Source: Marifrigoribacter sp047730175
Lineage (GTDB): Bacteria; Bacteroidota; Bacteroidia; Flavobacteriales; Flavobacteriaceae
Length of the DNA stretch: 64,000 nucleotides
NCBI RefSeq assembly: GCF_047730175.1
Contig: NZ_CP159833.1
Location: forward strand, 62,001-126,000
Direction of reading: 5' to 3'
Positions 43,171 to 52,135 of this stretch are shown in pieces. Both the position numbers and the translations under genes were made by a program. Numbering within the stretch: position 1 is the stretch's first letter; each line of letters opens with the position of its first letter. The notes under the pieces are model-generated. The model did not search any database and was not told where the DNA came from. It saw only the letters and a program-made list of their open reading frames with translations.

Positions 43171-43719
43171 ATGCCAAAAAAAATTGTGATTACAGGTGGA
43201 CCAGGAACTGGAAAAACTAGTCTAATTAATCATTTAGATAGCAAAGGGTATAATTGCATGCATGAAATATCTAGGGATGTTATTTTAAAAGCTCAAGAAG
43301 AAGGAATCGACCAGTTATTTTTAGAAGACCCTATTTTATTCAGTAAAAAACTTTTAGAAGGTAGATTGGTTCAATTTGAAGAGGGTAATACCTGTAAAAA
43401 CAACATATTATTTTACGATAGAGGTTTACCCGATATTACAGCATATATGGATTATCTTGGCACTAACTATCCAGATTACTTTAACGATGAGTGTTTAGGA
43501 AAAAAGTACCATAAAGTATTTATTTTGCCTCCTTGGGAAGATATTTATTTGCAAGACAATGAACGCTATGAAACTTTTATTGAAGCTAAAAATATTTATT
43601 CATATTTAATAGCCAGTTATAAAAAATACAATTACGAAATTCATGAAATTCCATTAGGAAGTATTGAATATAGAATTGAATATATTTTTGATCAAATAAA
43701 CACAAATAGTATTGACTAA
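43171..43719 (+). CDS. AAA_28 / NadR-like P-loop ATPase
   Basis: 182 residues. P-loop GGPGTGKTSLINHL opens the protein; later NNILFYDRGLPDITAYMDYL gives the Walker B-like DRG segment typical of AAA_28 and nicotinamide-riboside-kinase-like P-loop proteins. Members probably phosphorylate or hydrolyse a small nucleotide-like substrate, but none is defined. It overlaps the following recQ-type gene by 8 bases and is translationally coupled with it. Confidence 0.82.
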   Translation: MPKKIVITGGPGTGKTSLINHLDSKGYNCMHEISRDVILKAQEEGIDQLFLEDPILFSKKLLEGRLVQFEEGNTCKNNILFYDRGLPDITAYMDYLGTNYPDYFNDECLGKKYHKVFILPPWEDIYLQDNERYETFIEAKNIYSYLIASYKKYNYEIHEIPLGSIEYRIEYIFDQINTNSID

Positions 43720-45610
43720 TCCATTACAAATCCTAAAACATTATTGGGGCTATTCTTCATTTAAACCAATGCAAGAAGAAATAATCACTAGTGTTTTAAA
43801 TGGACAAGATACTGTAGCATTATTACCCACTGGAGGAGGTAAATCTGTTTGTTTTCAGATTCCAGCTTTGGCAATGGAAGGAATTTGTATTGTGGTTTCT
43901 CCATTAATAGCTTTAATGACTGATCAAGTGAATGCTTTACAAAAAAAAGGAATTAAAGCTTTAGCTATTGTTGGAGGTTTATCTCAACAAGAAGTTAGCA
44001 TTCTTTTAGACAATGCGATGTATGGAAATTACAAATTTCTTTATATTTCTCCTGAACGTTTGCGGCAAGAAATTGTACAGAATTGTATTCGTAAGATGAA
44101 TGTAAATTTAATTGCTGTTGATGAAGCTCATTGTATTTCAAAATGGGGGAAAGATTTTAGACCTGCATATAAAGAAGTCCATGTTTTAAATGAATTACAT
44201 CCTTTAGTTTCTAAAATTGCACTTACTGCTACAGCAACACAAGAAGTACTTACAGATACTATTTCTCAATTAAAACTTGAATTACCTGTTATATACAGAA
44301 GTTCTTTTACTAGGAGTAATTTATCATATCAAGTATTAAAAGAAGATGATAAACTTTACAGAGTTCAACAATTATTGAAAAATAATACAGGAGCAGCTAT
44401 AATTTATGTTCGTAGTAGAAAAAAAACGGTAGAAACTTGTAATCAATTAAATCAGTTAGGGTTTAAAAGCACTTTTTATCATGGAGGCATCGATCCAGAA
44501 GAAAAAAAATCACGTTTAGCTTCCTGGATTAATGGTTCAATTCCTGTTATGGTTGCAACTAATGCATTTGGGATGGGTATTGATAATCCTAATGTTCGCT
44601 TTGTGATCCATATTCAATTACCAGAAAGTTTAGAAAGTTATTTCCAAGAAGCAGGAAGAGCAGGACGTGACAGTAATATGGCCTATGCATATATTGTTTA
44701 TAATGAATATGATAAAATATTAATAAAGAAACAATTTATAGATTCACAACCTAGTCTAACAGAATTAAAAACATTTTACAGAACATTAAATAGTTACTTT
44801 CAAATATCATACGGAGAAGGCGAATTCACAGAACATAGCTTCGATTATAATCAATTTTGTAAAGTTTATAAATTCAATTCTATTAAGGTATATAATGGAC
44901 TTAACACCCTAGACCGTTTAGGCATTTTACAATTATCTAAACAGTTTGGTAGAAAATCTATTGTTAAGTTTTTAATTCCTTCTGAAAAGATAATATCTTA
45001 TTTTGAAAATGATATATTATGCTCTATTGTCGGAAAAACTATTTTAAGACTATATGGAGGTATTTTTGAAATTCCAACTCCATTAAATTTAGATTTAATT
45101 GCTTCAAAGACGAATCAGTCAATCACTGTAATTTTAGAACAATTAAAAAAAATGGAACGTGATAATGTGATTGACTTAAAACTACATATAACAGACGCAA
45201 CTATCACTTTTTTAGTCCCTAGGGAAGATGATAAAACAATAAACGCGATTTCAAAAGAAGTAAATAGTTTGCTTCAAAAAAAAGAAATGGAAGTAGGTTC
45301 TGTATTGGATTATTTGGAAAATAATAAGGTTTGCAAAAGCATTCAATTAGTACGTTATTTTGATGAGAAAAATGCTGAACCTTGTGGTATTTGCTCTGTT
45401 TGTGCCAATCAAATTAAAACAACAAGTAAAAAAGAATCAAGTATCATTTCAAAAGAAATACTTTTATTACTAGAAAATTCTGAAATGAGCTCTAGAGAAA
45501 TAACCGAAAGACTTATTTTTACTGAAAATAAAATAGTGCATGTTTTGCAGCAATTACAAGACATTAATAAAATAAAAATAAACACCAAAAATCAATATTA
45601 CATACTATAA
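43712..45610 (+). CDS. second RecQ-family helicase, zinc-bearing
   Basis: 632 residues from TTG 43712. Helicase motifs LLPTGGGKSVCFQIPA (I), VDEAHCISKWGKDFRP (II), LTATATQEV (III) and QEAGRAGRDSN (VI) are intact. The zinc-binding Cys cluster is present (VCKSIQLVRYF ... PCGICSVC). There is no HRDC domain; the protein ends in a winged-helix-like segment (EITERLIFTENKIVHVLQQL). It is shorter than the RecQ at 19869 and differs in domain content, so the two are not recent duplicates. It is cotranscribed with the ATPase upstream and fmt downstream (TAATG overlap). Confidence 0.92.
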   Translation: MTNPLQILKHYWGYSSFKPMQEEIITSVLNGQDTVALLPTGGGKSVCFQIPALAMEGICIVVSPLIALMTDQVNALQKKGIKALAIVGGLSQQEVSILLDNAMYGNYKFLYISPERLRQEIVQNCIRKMNVNLIAVDEAHCISKWGKDFRPAYKEVHVLNELHPLVSKIALTATATQEVLTDTISQLKLELPVIYRSSFTRSNLSYQVLKEDDKLYRVQQLLKNNTGAAIIYVRSRKKTVETCNQLNQLGFKSTFYHGGIDPEEKKSRLASWINGSIPVMVATNAFGMGIDNPNVRFVIHIQLPESLESYFQEAGRAGRDSNMAYAYIVYNEYDKILIKKQFIDSQPSLTELKTFYRTLNSYFQISYGEGEFTEHSFDYNQFCKVYKFNSIKVYNGLNTLDRLGILQLSKQFGRKSIVKFLIPSEKIISYFENDILCSIVGKTILRLYGGIFEIPTPLNLDLIASKTNQSITVILEQLKKMERDNVIDLKLHITDATITFLVPREDDKTINAISKEVNSLLQKKEMEVGSVLDYLENNKVCKSIQLVRYFDEKNAEPCGICSVCANQIKTTSKKESSIISKEILLLLENSEMSSREITERLIFTENKIVHVLQQLQDINKIKINTKNQYYIL

Positions 45611-46560
45611 TGAGAGATATTAGAATTGTTTTTATGGGAACACCTGATTTTGCCTTAGGTGTACTTCAAAAATTAGTTGAAGAAGAAAGAAATATAGTTG
45701 GGGTTATTACTTCACCTGATAAGCCAGCAGGCAGAGGAAGAAAACTTAGACAATCTGCTGTAAAAGAATATGCCCTTTCACAAGACTTAAAAATATTACA
45801 ACCTAAAAACTTAAAAGAAGAATCTTTTTTAGAAGAACTAAAAGGTTTACATGCCAATTTACAAATTGTTGTTGCTTTTAGAATGCTTCCAAAAGTTCTT
45901 TGGGATCTACCAGAATATGGCACCTTTAACCTTCATGCCTCTCTTCTACCACAATATAGAGGTGCAGCGCCAATTAACTGGGCAATAATGAATGGAGAAA
46001 AAAAGACCGGTGTTACTACTTTTTTTATTGATGAAAAAATTGATACTGGAGCAATCATTCTAAATAAAGAAATTAACATAGAGAAAAAAGAAACTGTAGG
46101 TACACTACATGATAAATTAATGAAAGTTGGAAGTCAACTTGTTATTGAAACCGTTTCTTTAATTGAAAATGAAAACGTTTTAACTGTTAAACAAGATAAA
46201 AAAGATGATACCCTTGAAGAGGCTCCAAAACTAACTTCAGATAATACAAAAATCGATTGGTCACAGACTTCTAAAAAAATTGATTGTTTTATCAGAGGTT
46301 TAAACCCTTACCCAGCTGCTTGGACTAGTATTTTGAATAATGAAGTTGAATTAAATATTAAAATTTATGATTGTGATTTTGAAAAAGCAGATCATAATGA
46401 GCTTCCAGGGTCATTAAATATTTCTAAGAAGGAATTAAAAATTGCTTCCTTAAATGGATGGATAAATATTAAAGAATTAAAGGTTCCTGGAAAACGAAAA
46501 ATGGATGTAAAATCCCTCTTAAATGGATTTAGCTTTGCTCAAGATGCAAAAGTCTTGTAA
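45610..46560 (+). CDS. fmt: methionyl-tRNA formyltransferase
   Basis: 316 residues. Formyl-transferase domain with IRIVFMGTPDFALGVLQKL, the catalytic region FNLHASLLPQYRGAAPINWAI (Asn and His of the active site) and TGVTTFFIDEKIDTGAI; C-terminal domain about 205-316 for tRNA contact. It formylates initiator Met-tRNA using 10-formyl-THF. Its ATG overlaps the stop of the second RecQ gene by one base, so it is cotranscribed; length is standard. Confidence 0.97.
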   Translation: MRDIRIVFMGTPDFALGVLQKLVEEERNIVGVITSPDKPAGRGRKLRQSAVKEYALSQDLKILQPKNLKEESFLEELKGLHANLQIVVAFRMLPKVLWDLPEYGTFNLHASLLPQYRGAAPINWAIMNGEKKTGVTTFFIDEKIDTGAIILNKEINIEKKETVGTLHDKLMKVGSQLVIETVSLIENENVLTVKQDKKDDTLEEAPKLTSDNTKIDWSQTSKKIDCFIRGLNPYPAAWTSILNNEVELNIKIYDCDFEKADHNELPGSLNISKKELKIASLNGWINIKELKVPGKRKMDVKSLLNGFSFAQDAKVL

Positions 46561-46664
46561 AGCCTTACTAACACTCATTTTTTAGAAATCCAGTAAAAAC
46601 AGGGCTACGTTATTAACAAACACCGCAACTTATCAACAAAAAACGCGATTTAGCTCGTCATTAC

Positions 46665-46694
46665 TTGCGTGAACCGATATTCCTTATAAATTTG
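46665..46694 (+). promoter_or_regulatory. complete -33/-7 promoter of the HU gene
   Basis: TTG (46665-46667), 19 bases, then TAAATTTG (46687-46694): a full Bacteroidota housekeeping promoter. The leader to the HU ATG is about 45 bases. Confidence 0.75.
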
Positions 46695-46746
46695 TAGAGC
46701 AGTTAGTTGAAGAATAACTAACAATTTAATTTTTAAAAACAAATTT

Positions 46747-47019
46747 ATGAACAAATCAGATTTAATCGATGGAATGGCAGCAGATGCTGGAGTTACAAAA
46801 GCAGCAGCTAAAAAAGCATTAGAATCTTTCTTAGGAAACGTTCAAGGATCACTTAAACAAGGAAACAGAGTTTCTTTAGTAGGTTTTGGATCTTGGTCAG
46901 TTAATAGAAGAGCTGCAAGAGATGGTAGAAACCCACAAACTGGGAAAACTATTAAAATCGCTGCTAAAAATGTAGTGAAATTTAAGGCAGGTTCTGATTT
47001 AAGCGGTAGTGTAAACTAG
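46747..47019 (+). CDS. HU family DNA-binding protein
   Basis: 90-residue nucleoid protein. MNKSDLIDGMAADAGVTKAAAKKALESFL is the helical dimerisation body, and GFGSWSVNRRAARDGRNPQTGK contains the beta-arm region with the conserved RxGRNPQTG that inserts into the minor groove. It bends and compacts DNA as a dimer. It has its own strong promoter and terminator and is probably highly expressed. Confidence 0.97.
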   Translation: MNKSDLIDGMAADAGVTKAAAKKALESFLGNVQGSLKQGNRVSLVGFGSWSVNRRAARDGRNPQTGKTIKIAAKNVVKFKAGSDLSGSVN

Positions 47020-47038
47020 TACTTAAACAATTTATCAT

Positions 47039-47070
47039 AAAAGCCCTTCTTTTAACAAAGAAGGGCTTTT
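47039..47070 (+). terminator. terminator of the HU gene
   Basis: AAAGCCCTTCTTT-TAACA-AAGAAGGGCTTTT, a long stem followed by T-rich sequence, about 20 bases after the stop. Confidence 0.9.
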
Positions 47071-47155
47071 ATTTTTAAGTATTTTTCTAAATTCAATGTT
47101 TATGATTGGTTTTTAAAAAATTAATTCATAGTTTTAATTTATATTAACTAACCAA

Positions 47156-47716
47156 ATGACTTCTTTAAAACCTGATAAGGGATTATTATTAGTAGCAGAA
47201 CCTTCCATTATAGGGGATATATCCTTTAATAGGTCTGTAGTACTATTAGCAGAGTTTAATGATAATGGATCTGTAGGCTTTATATTAAATAAACCTCTTC
47301 AATACCAATTAAAAGATTTTATACCAGATATTGAATGTAGTCTCCCTGTTTATAATGGAGGCCCTGTTGAACAAGACAACCTTTATTTTATTCATAAAAT
47401 TCCAGAGTTAATACCAAATAGTATAGAAATATCAAATGGTATTTATTGGGGCGGCGATTTTAAAGAGATATTGAGTTTATTACAAAATGATTTACTTAAT
47501 GAAACACAAATACGCTTCTTTTTAGGATATTCAGGGTGGGCAAATAATCAACTAGAACAAGAATTGCAAATTAATAGTTGGGTAGTGATCAATAATGAAT
47601 ACAAAAATGATATAATAGGGAAAACTAACCCTAACTTCTGGAAAGAAAAAATGATTGAATTTGGGGGTAATTATATTTTATGGTCAAATGCTCCTGAAGA
47701 TCCTAGTTTCAATTAA
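47156..47716 (+). CDS. YqgE/AlgH family protein
   Basis: 186 residues. The YqgE/AlgH fold is recognised from LLVAEPSIIGDISFNRSVVLLAEF, GSVGFILNKPL, VYNGGPVEQDNLYFIH and RFFLGYSGWANNQLEQEL. A cytosolic family of unknown biochemistry that in Pseudomonas affects alginate regulation. Its stop codon overlaps the stop of the convergent aminotransferase gene by 4 bases, so there is no room for a terminator between them. Confidence 0.92.
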   Translation: MTSLKPDKGLLLVAEPSIIGDISFNRSVVLLAEFNDNGSVGFILNKPLQYQLKDFIPDIECSLPVYNGGPVEQDNLYFIHKIPELIPNSIEISNGIYWGGDFKEILSLLQNDLLNETQIRFFLGYSGWANNQLEQELQINSWVVINNEYKNDIIGKTNPNFWKEKMIEFGGNYILWSNAPEDPSFN

Positions 47717-48558
47717 CCTAATCTCGCTTTTACATTTAGTTTTGCCAGAATATCTTTAGCTACTTTATTATCAAACTCCTTCTTGCGGTACTTTGTAATA
47801 GGTTGAATTCCAACGATAACATTAGTTATAAATATTTCGTCAGCTTTTTGTAATTCAAAAGGAGAAATAGAGACTTCCTCAAAAGTATAATTTGATATTT
47901 GTACTAGTATAGAAATCAATTGTTTTCTAATGATCCCTTTTAAACAACCATCCTTTAAAGGAGGGGTTTTAATATGGTTTCCTTTCACTAAAAATATATT
48001 ACCATTTAATGCTTCAACTACTTGTTTATTTTCGTTTAAAATCAAACAATTTTGCAAATCATTTTCTTTAGCATAAATACTCCCTAATACATGAATTAAT
48101 TTTGAATTTGTTTTAATCGTCGAAAGTAAGCCTGAATTAATATAATGATCTTTAAAAAGGTCAACTTCATAATTCTCTTCATTTAGCATATAAAATGAAG
48201 CATCAATAGTTTCAAATGAAATGCAAAAATCTACTTCATTAGTAGTGGGCGTATACTTACCACCTGCCTTTCTCCATACTAAAATTTTTATTCTAAAAGT
48301 TTGATTAGTATCTGAGGATGTTTGTATTAATGAACGTATTTTTTCTTCTAAATACTCCATTGTAAAATTCATAGGAATCTCTAGACGTAGAATTCTCATA
48401 GAAGACATTAACCTAAAGTAATGATCTTCCCAAAAAAGAATTTTCCCTGCAGAAAATTTAATGGTTTCAAAAACAGCATCTCCATATTGAAGACCTCTAT
48501 TGTTTACTAACATATTTTCTTCGCTGTGTTTTACTATTTCTCCGTTAAAATTAATCAT
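47713..48558 (-). CDS. class IV PLP-dependent aminotransferase
   Basis: 281 residues. Fold type IV features: INFNGEIVKHSEENMLVNNRGLQYGDAVFETIKF, the PLP-Lys region SGLLSTIKTNSKLIHVLGSI, and the phosphate-binding DEIFITNVIVGIQPITKYR. The family covers branched-chain aminotransferase, D-amino acid aminotransferase and aminodeoxychorismate lyase; sequence reading cannot decide, though the length and opening resemble the PabC-like group. A terminator hairpin with its T-run ends directly at the start codon, on the side of the upstream START-like gene. Confidence 0.85.
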   Translation of the reverse strand: MINFNGEIVKHSEENMLVNNRGLQYGDAVFETIKFSAGKILFWEDHYFRLMSSMRILRLEIPMNFTMEYLEEKIRSLIQTSSDTNQTFRIKILVWRKAGGKYTPTTNEVDFCISFETIDASFYMLNEENYEVDLFKDHYINSGLLSTIKTNSKLIHVLGSIYAKENDLQNCLILNENKQVVEALNGNIFLVKGNHIKTPPLKDGCLKGIIRKQLISILVQISNYTFEEVSISPFELQKADEIFITNVIVGIQPITKYRKKEFDNKVAKDILAKLNVKARLG

Positions 48559-48591
48559 AAAAAAACCGTCTTATTAATTATTTAAAAGACG
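48559..48591 (-). terminator. terminator abutting the aminotransferase start codon
   Basis: On the minus strand CGTCTT...AAGACG (6-bp arms with inner TTAA/TTAA pairing) is followed by GG and seven T, which run straight into the ATG at 48558. It would end the START-like transcript or attenuate the aminotransferase gene. Confidence 0.55.
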
Positions 48592-48620
48592 ATTCAAATA
48601 TACTATATTAATAAAGTTTT

Positions 48621-49007
48621 TTAAACAGATCCTAAAATTTGTTTAAGGTTTGAAATCATGTTTTCCCACAATAACTTTCCTTCTTCTACTTCATCATCTT
48701 CAGCGAAATCTGTAACCATTATAGAAACATCTTTTGTTATTTCATCCACTTGTATTCTCATTTCAAAATAATAATCAGTTCCCTCATCTTCTAGCCATTG
48801 AAAGCGTATAAGTTCACCTTTCTTTTTCCCATATAAAATAGCTTCTTCTTCGCTACCTTCCCAGATAAAAGTGAAGTTTTCACCTCTAGAGTTTACATTG
48901 TCAGCATACCATTCTTGCATACCAGAAGGAGTAGAGATATATTGATATAATAAAGCTGGAGAAGCGTGAATAGGGAACTCCATTTCATACTTAATTTTTT
49001 CGCTCAT
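48621..49007 (-). CDS. START-like domain protein
   Basis: 128 residues from ATG 49007 (MSEKIKYEMEFPIHASPALLY); an ATG 21 bases upstream is in frame but the shorter start fits the family. The helix-grip pattern (FPIHASPALLYQYISTPSGMQEWYAD, then FTFIWEGSEEEAILYGKKKGE) is of the AHA1/START_2 type that binds hydrophobic ligands. Very acidic. Function unknown. It may be cotranscribed with the aminotransferase, subject to the terminator between them. Confidence 0.82.
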   Translation of the reverse strand: MSEKIKYEMEFPIHASPALLYQYISTPSGMQEWYADNVNSRGENFTFIWEGSEEEAILYGKKKGELIRFQWLEDEGTDYYFEMRIQVDEITKDVSIMVTDFAEDDEVEEGKLLWENMISNLKQILGSV

Positions 49008-49113
49008 TTTTGTTTTAGTTAGCTTCACCCCAATATATAGATTAATTCGTTATTGTAAAAGAAACAATGCATAATATTTTAATTATTTTTTTTATAAAAA
49101 ACAGCTGTAATAT

Positions 49114-49143
49114 TTGCACTGAGACTTTTTGTTTATATATTTG
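49114..49143 (+). promoter_or_regulatory. complete -33/-7 promoter of tRNA-Met
   Basis: TTG (49114-49116), 19 bases, TATATTTG (49136-49143); the tRNA begins 13 bases later. Same spacing as the HU and rpsF promoters. Confidence 0.75.
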
Positions 49144-49156
49144 CCTTCGCAAAAAT

Positions 49157-49230
49157 GGCGTGGTAGCTCAGCTGGTTAGAGCGCAGCATTCATAATGCTG
49201 AGGTCGGGGGTTCGAGTCCCCCCCACGCTA
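49157..49230 (+). tRNA. tRNA-Met(CAT), elongator type
   Basis: Full cloverleaf: acceptor GGCGTGG pairing CCACGCT (first pair G-T), D-arm GCTC-AGCTGGTTA-GAGC, anticodon stem CAGCA/TGCTG with loop TTCATAA (anticodon CAT), variable AGGTC, T-arm GGGGG-TTCGAGT-CCCCC, discriminator A. Without an encoded CCA, as is usual here. The acceptor end is paired, unlike initiator tRNA, but an Ile2-type (lysidine) identity is not excluded. It has its own promoter and terminator. Confidence 0.96.
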
Positions 49231-49231
49231 C

Positions 49232-49261
49232 AAAAAACCCCCTAAATTAGGGGGTTTTTTA
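49232..49261 (+). terminator. terminator of tRNA-Met
   Basis: AAAAAACCCCCTAA-A-TTAGGGGGTTTTTT directly after the tRNA. It may also serve the convergent T9SS type A gene. Confidence 0.92.
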
Positions 49262-49282
49262 TTTATAATTTCTTTGTTATTA

Positions 49283-50452
49283 TTATATCTTCGCTACCTT
49301 AAGGACTTTAAATCTTTTATTTGAAGATATTCTTATAAAATAGTGATCCGATTTTAAATTAGAAATATCTAATAAATATGATTTTGTTTGAAGGTTTGTT
49401 GTTTGATATCTTCTCCCTAACACATCAAATATTTCGATTTTAGTAATTTCATCTATAGATTCTAAAAATAAATGATCTCTTACCGGGTTAGGGTAAAATT
49501 GAACTTTTAATTCTTCTGAATCAGAAATTGATAAGTTTTTAATATACGTTATTTCCGCAGTATTAGTAATAATAGCGCTATTGAAATCAAAGTATATACT
49601 TGCTCTATTACGTATAACATCTCCAATATTTAAAAGCCCTATAATTGGTTTTACTTTAAATACTACAAAACCCTTACTCCCGTCTCCATCATCTTCTTCC
49701 GTAGGTAAATTAATGTTATTATATATAAATTCTATAGAATTTTCATCCATAACGACATTCACATCATGACTTGTAGATATTCTTTCAAATGTACTCCAAT
49801 CTAATTTTTCTTCTAAATCATCATGAACTCTTACATTTATTGCTGTAGCAGTTCCAATATTCTGAAAACGAATAATAAAATGAAGAAAATCACCAGATTT
49901 ATCAATTGTAATTTCTTCACCTTCTAAAATTCTTTTGTCATTTGGGTCAAACGAGTTTACTATAGTTTGAGATAACTCAAAAATAGTCTCAGTTGGTTCT
50001 TCGTTACCAGTGACAGGTGTAATTTCAGCATAAAAATTTAAAATATCTCCATTTTCTACAACTGGGGGTTGGAATACTGAAAAATCTATATTAATATATC
50101 TTTTTTCTGAAGGCTCTAAATTAGTGAAACTCCAACGCATTGAGTTACCATTGGATGATTCTACCGAAGGTGAAGCTGTATCATATTCTAATTTTGAAAT
50201 ATCGAAAGACAATTCGATTTTACCATCAACATTTATTCTTCCAATATTTTCATAAACAATTTGATAAGAAGTTTCAAATCCAGGACGAGCATCGTCTAGT
50301 GGTATTAATACGATACTAACATTAGAGTCTAATATCTTTATTTCTGAAGATGTATTCTTATTTATTCCTTCACATAAGTTTGTCCCAATAAAACCATGAG
50401 CATGTAAAAACAAGCTCTGACAAAAAAGAAATAATAGTAAAAGTTTTTTCAT
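49283..50452 (-). CDS. secreted protein with DUF11-like domain and T9SS type A sorting signal
   Basis: 389 residues. Signal peptide LLLFLFCQSLFLHAHG. The central part (about 40-300) has the conserved-repeat/DUF11 style: SFDPNDKRILEGEEITI and FLHFIIRFQNIGTATAINVRV, then IRNRASIYFDFNSAIITNTAEITY. The C-terminal ~70 residues (VQFYPNPVRDHLFLES ... SKR-rich tail) are a type A sorting domain, with the YPNP motif, for type IX secretion. It is therefore probably surface-exposed or released. It is monocistronic. Confidence 0.88.
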   Translation of the reverse strand: MKKLLLLFLFCQSLFLHAHGFIGTNLCEGINKNTSSEIKILDSNVSIVLIPLDDARPGFETSYQIVYENIGRINVDGKIELSFDISKLEYDTASPSVESSNGNSMRWSFTNLEPSEKRYINIDFSVFQPPVVENGDILNFYAEITPVTGNEEPTETIFELSQTIVNSFDPNDKRILEGEEITIDKSGDFLHFIIRFQNIGTATAINVRVHDDLEEKLDWSTFERISTSHDVNVVMDENSIEFIYNNINLPTEEDDGDGSKGFVVFKVKPIIGLLNIGDVIRNRASIYFDFNSAIITNTAEITYIKNLSISDSEELKVQFYPNPVRDHLFLESIDEITKIEIFDVLGRRYQTTNLQTKSYLLDISNLKSDHYFIRISSNKRFKVLKVAKI

Positions 50453-50623
50453 ATAAACTTAAACCTGTTGGTTAGTGGGTGAATATATAAAATCTTTTGC
50501 TTAGTAATACTATATTTTTTAGATATAGTCTAATTAGTTATAAATATATTATACACTTTAATGATAAATATTCATTAAAATCATTAAAAAACAACGAATT
50601 TCTCAAAATATTTAAAATATTTA

Positions 50624-52009
50624 TTAACTCTGAAGAATCTCTTGTAATTCATTAAAATCTACACTCTTTTGATCTCCACTTTTCATGTTTTTTAGTGTAA
50701 AAGATTGATTTTCTATTTCCTTATCCCCTGCTAAAATTACAAAAGGAATATTTCGTTTATCTGCATAGCCCATTTGTTTTCCCATTTTAGCAGCATCAGG
50801 ATATAATTCACTAGAAATACCTGCATTTCTTAATTTTGAAACCGCTTTCATAGCATACAAGGATTCTGACTCTCCAAAATTTATAAATAGCACTTTGGTA
50901 TTGGATATTACTGTTTTAGGAAATAAGTTAAGTTCTTCCAATACTAAATAAATGCGATCTAAACCAAAAGATATACCTACACCACTCATATTTTTTAATC
51001 CAAAAATACCAGTTAAGTCATCATACCTTCCTCCTCCGCCAATACTACCCATTTTAACACCTTCTGGAGGTGTGACTTCAAAAATAGCACCCGTATAGTA
51101 ATTAAGCCCTCTAGCAAGGGTTACATCTATCTCTAGGTTAGCAGACTTTAAAGAGAGCTCTTCTATTGTATTGGTGATAAATTCTAATTCTGAAATTCCC
51201 TTTAATCCAATTTCTGAAGAAGCCAATAAAGATTTTAATAAGGTTAATTTTTCAGAAGCATTTCCAGCTACTTTAAATAAAGGCTGAAGTTTGTGTATAG
51301 CATCTTCTGAAATACCTTTAGATATCATTTCAGTAATAACACCTTCCTCTCCTATTTTATCTAACTTATCTAAAGCTACTGTAAAATCAATTAATTTATC
51401 TTCAGCTCCTATTACTTCAGCAATTCCACTTAATATTTTTCTATTGTTTAACTTAATGGTTACGCCCTTTAAATTCAAGGTATCAAAAACTTCATCATAT
51501 AATTGTACCAATTCGACTTCTTGCCAAAGTGAATTTGATCCAACGACATCTGCATCGCACTGATAAAACTCCCTAAAACGGCCTTTTTGTGGACGGTCTG
51601 CTCTCCATACTGGCTGAATTTGATAGCGTTTAAAAGGAAATGTAATCTCGTTTTGGTGTTGTACTACATATCTAGCAAATGGAACTGTAAGGTCGTAGCG
51701 AAGTGCTTTTTCTGAAATATATTTTGTTAGCTTTTTACTATTCCTTTCAGAATACTCTTCATCGCTTATTGCTCTTTTGTTTGGATTCAAATAATCACCA
51801 CTATTTAATATTTTAAATATTAAGCGATCCCCTTCTTCTCCGTACTTACCCATTAAGGTGTCACTATTCTCAAAGGAAGGTGTTTCGATAGGCTGAAAAC
51901 CATAGGTTTTAAAACTAGTGCGTATTATATCAAAAATATAATTTCGTTGAACTACTTCTTGTGGAGAAAAATCTCTGGTTCCTTTTGGTATAGAAGGTTT
52001 TTGTGCCAT
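50624..52009 (-). CDS. hisS: histidyl-tRNA synthetase
   Basis: 461 residues from ATG 52009; an upstream in-frame ATG would add eight residues, but MAQKPSIPKGTRDFSPQEV is the family start. Class II motifs: PKGTRDFSP, motif 2 FPFKRYQIQPVWRADRPQKGR, His-A LARGLNYYTGAIFE and motif 3 GVGISFGLDRI, and the C-terminal anticodon-binding domain (about 370-461). It charges tRNA-His. Length and motifs are complete. Confidence 0.97.
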   Translation of the reverse strand: MAQKPSIPKGTRDFSPQEVVQRNYIFDIIRTSFKTYGFQPIETPSFENSDTLMGKYGEEGDRLIFKILNSGDYLNPNKRAISDEEYSERNSKKLTKYISEKALRYDLTVPFARYVVQHQNEITFPFKRYQIQPVWRADRPQKGRFREFYQCDADVVGSNSLWQEVELVQLYDEVFDTLNLKGVTIKLNNRKILSGIAEVIGAEDKLIDFTVALDKLDKIGEEGVITEMISKGISEDAIHKLQPLFKVAGNASEKLTLLKSLLASSEIGLKGISELEFITNTIEELSLKSANLEIDVTLARGLNYYTGAIFEVTPPEGVKMGSIGGGGRYDDLTGIFGLKNMSGVGISFGLDRIYLVLEELNLFPKTVISNTKVLFINFGESESLYAMKAVSKLRNAGISSELYPDAAKMGKQMGYADKRNIPFVILAGDKEIENQSFTLKNMKSGDQKSVDFNELQEILQS

Positions 52010-52135
52010 GGTAATTTGATAGGTGCTTTTCAATGCAAATATCTTAATTTCTAATAGAATTAGTAAGTAATTTTAAAATAATAGTAACTTTACACATTGT
52101 TAGTAGTCTAATGATAAAAGAAATAGTTATTATTT

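Noticed and set aside
49157..49230. initiator tRNA-fMet
   Set aside because: The first acceptor pair is G-T and can pair, and the anticodon stem CAGCA/TGCTG lacks the three consecutive G-C pairs of initiators.
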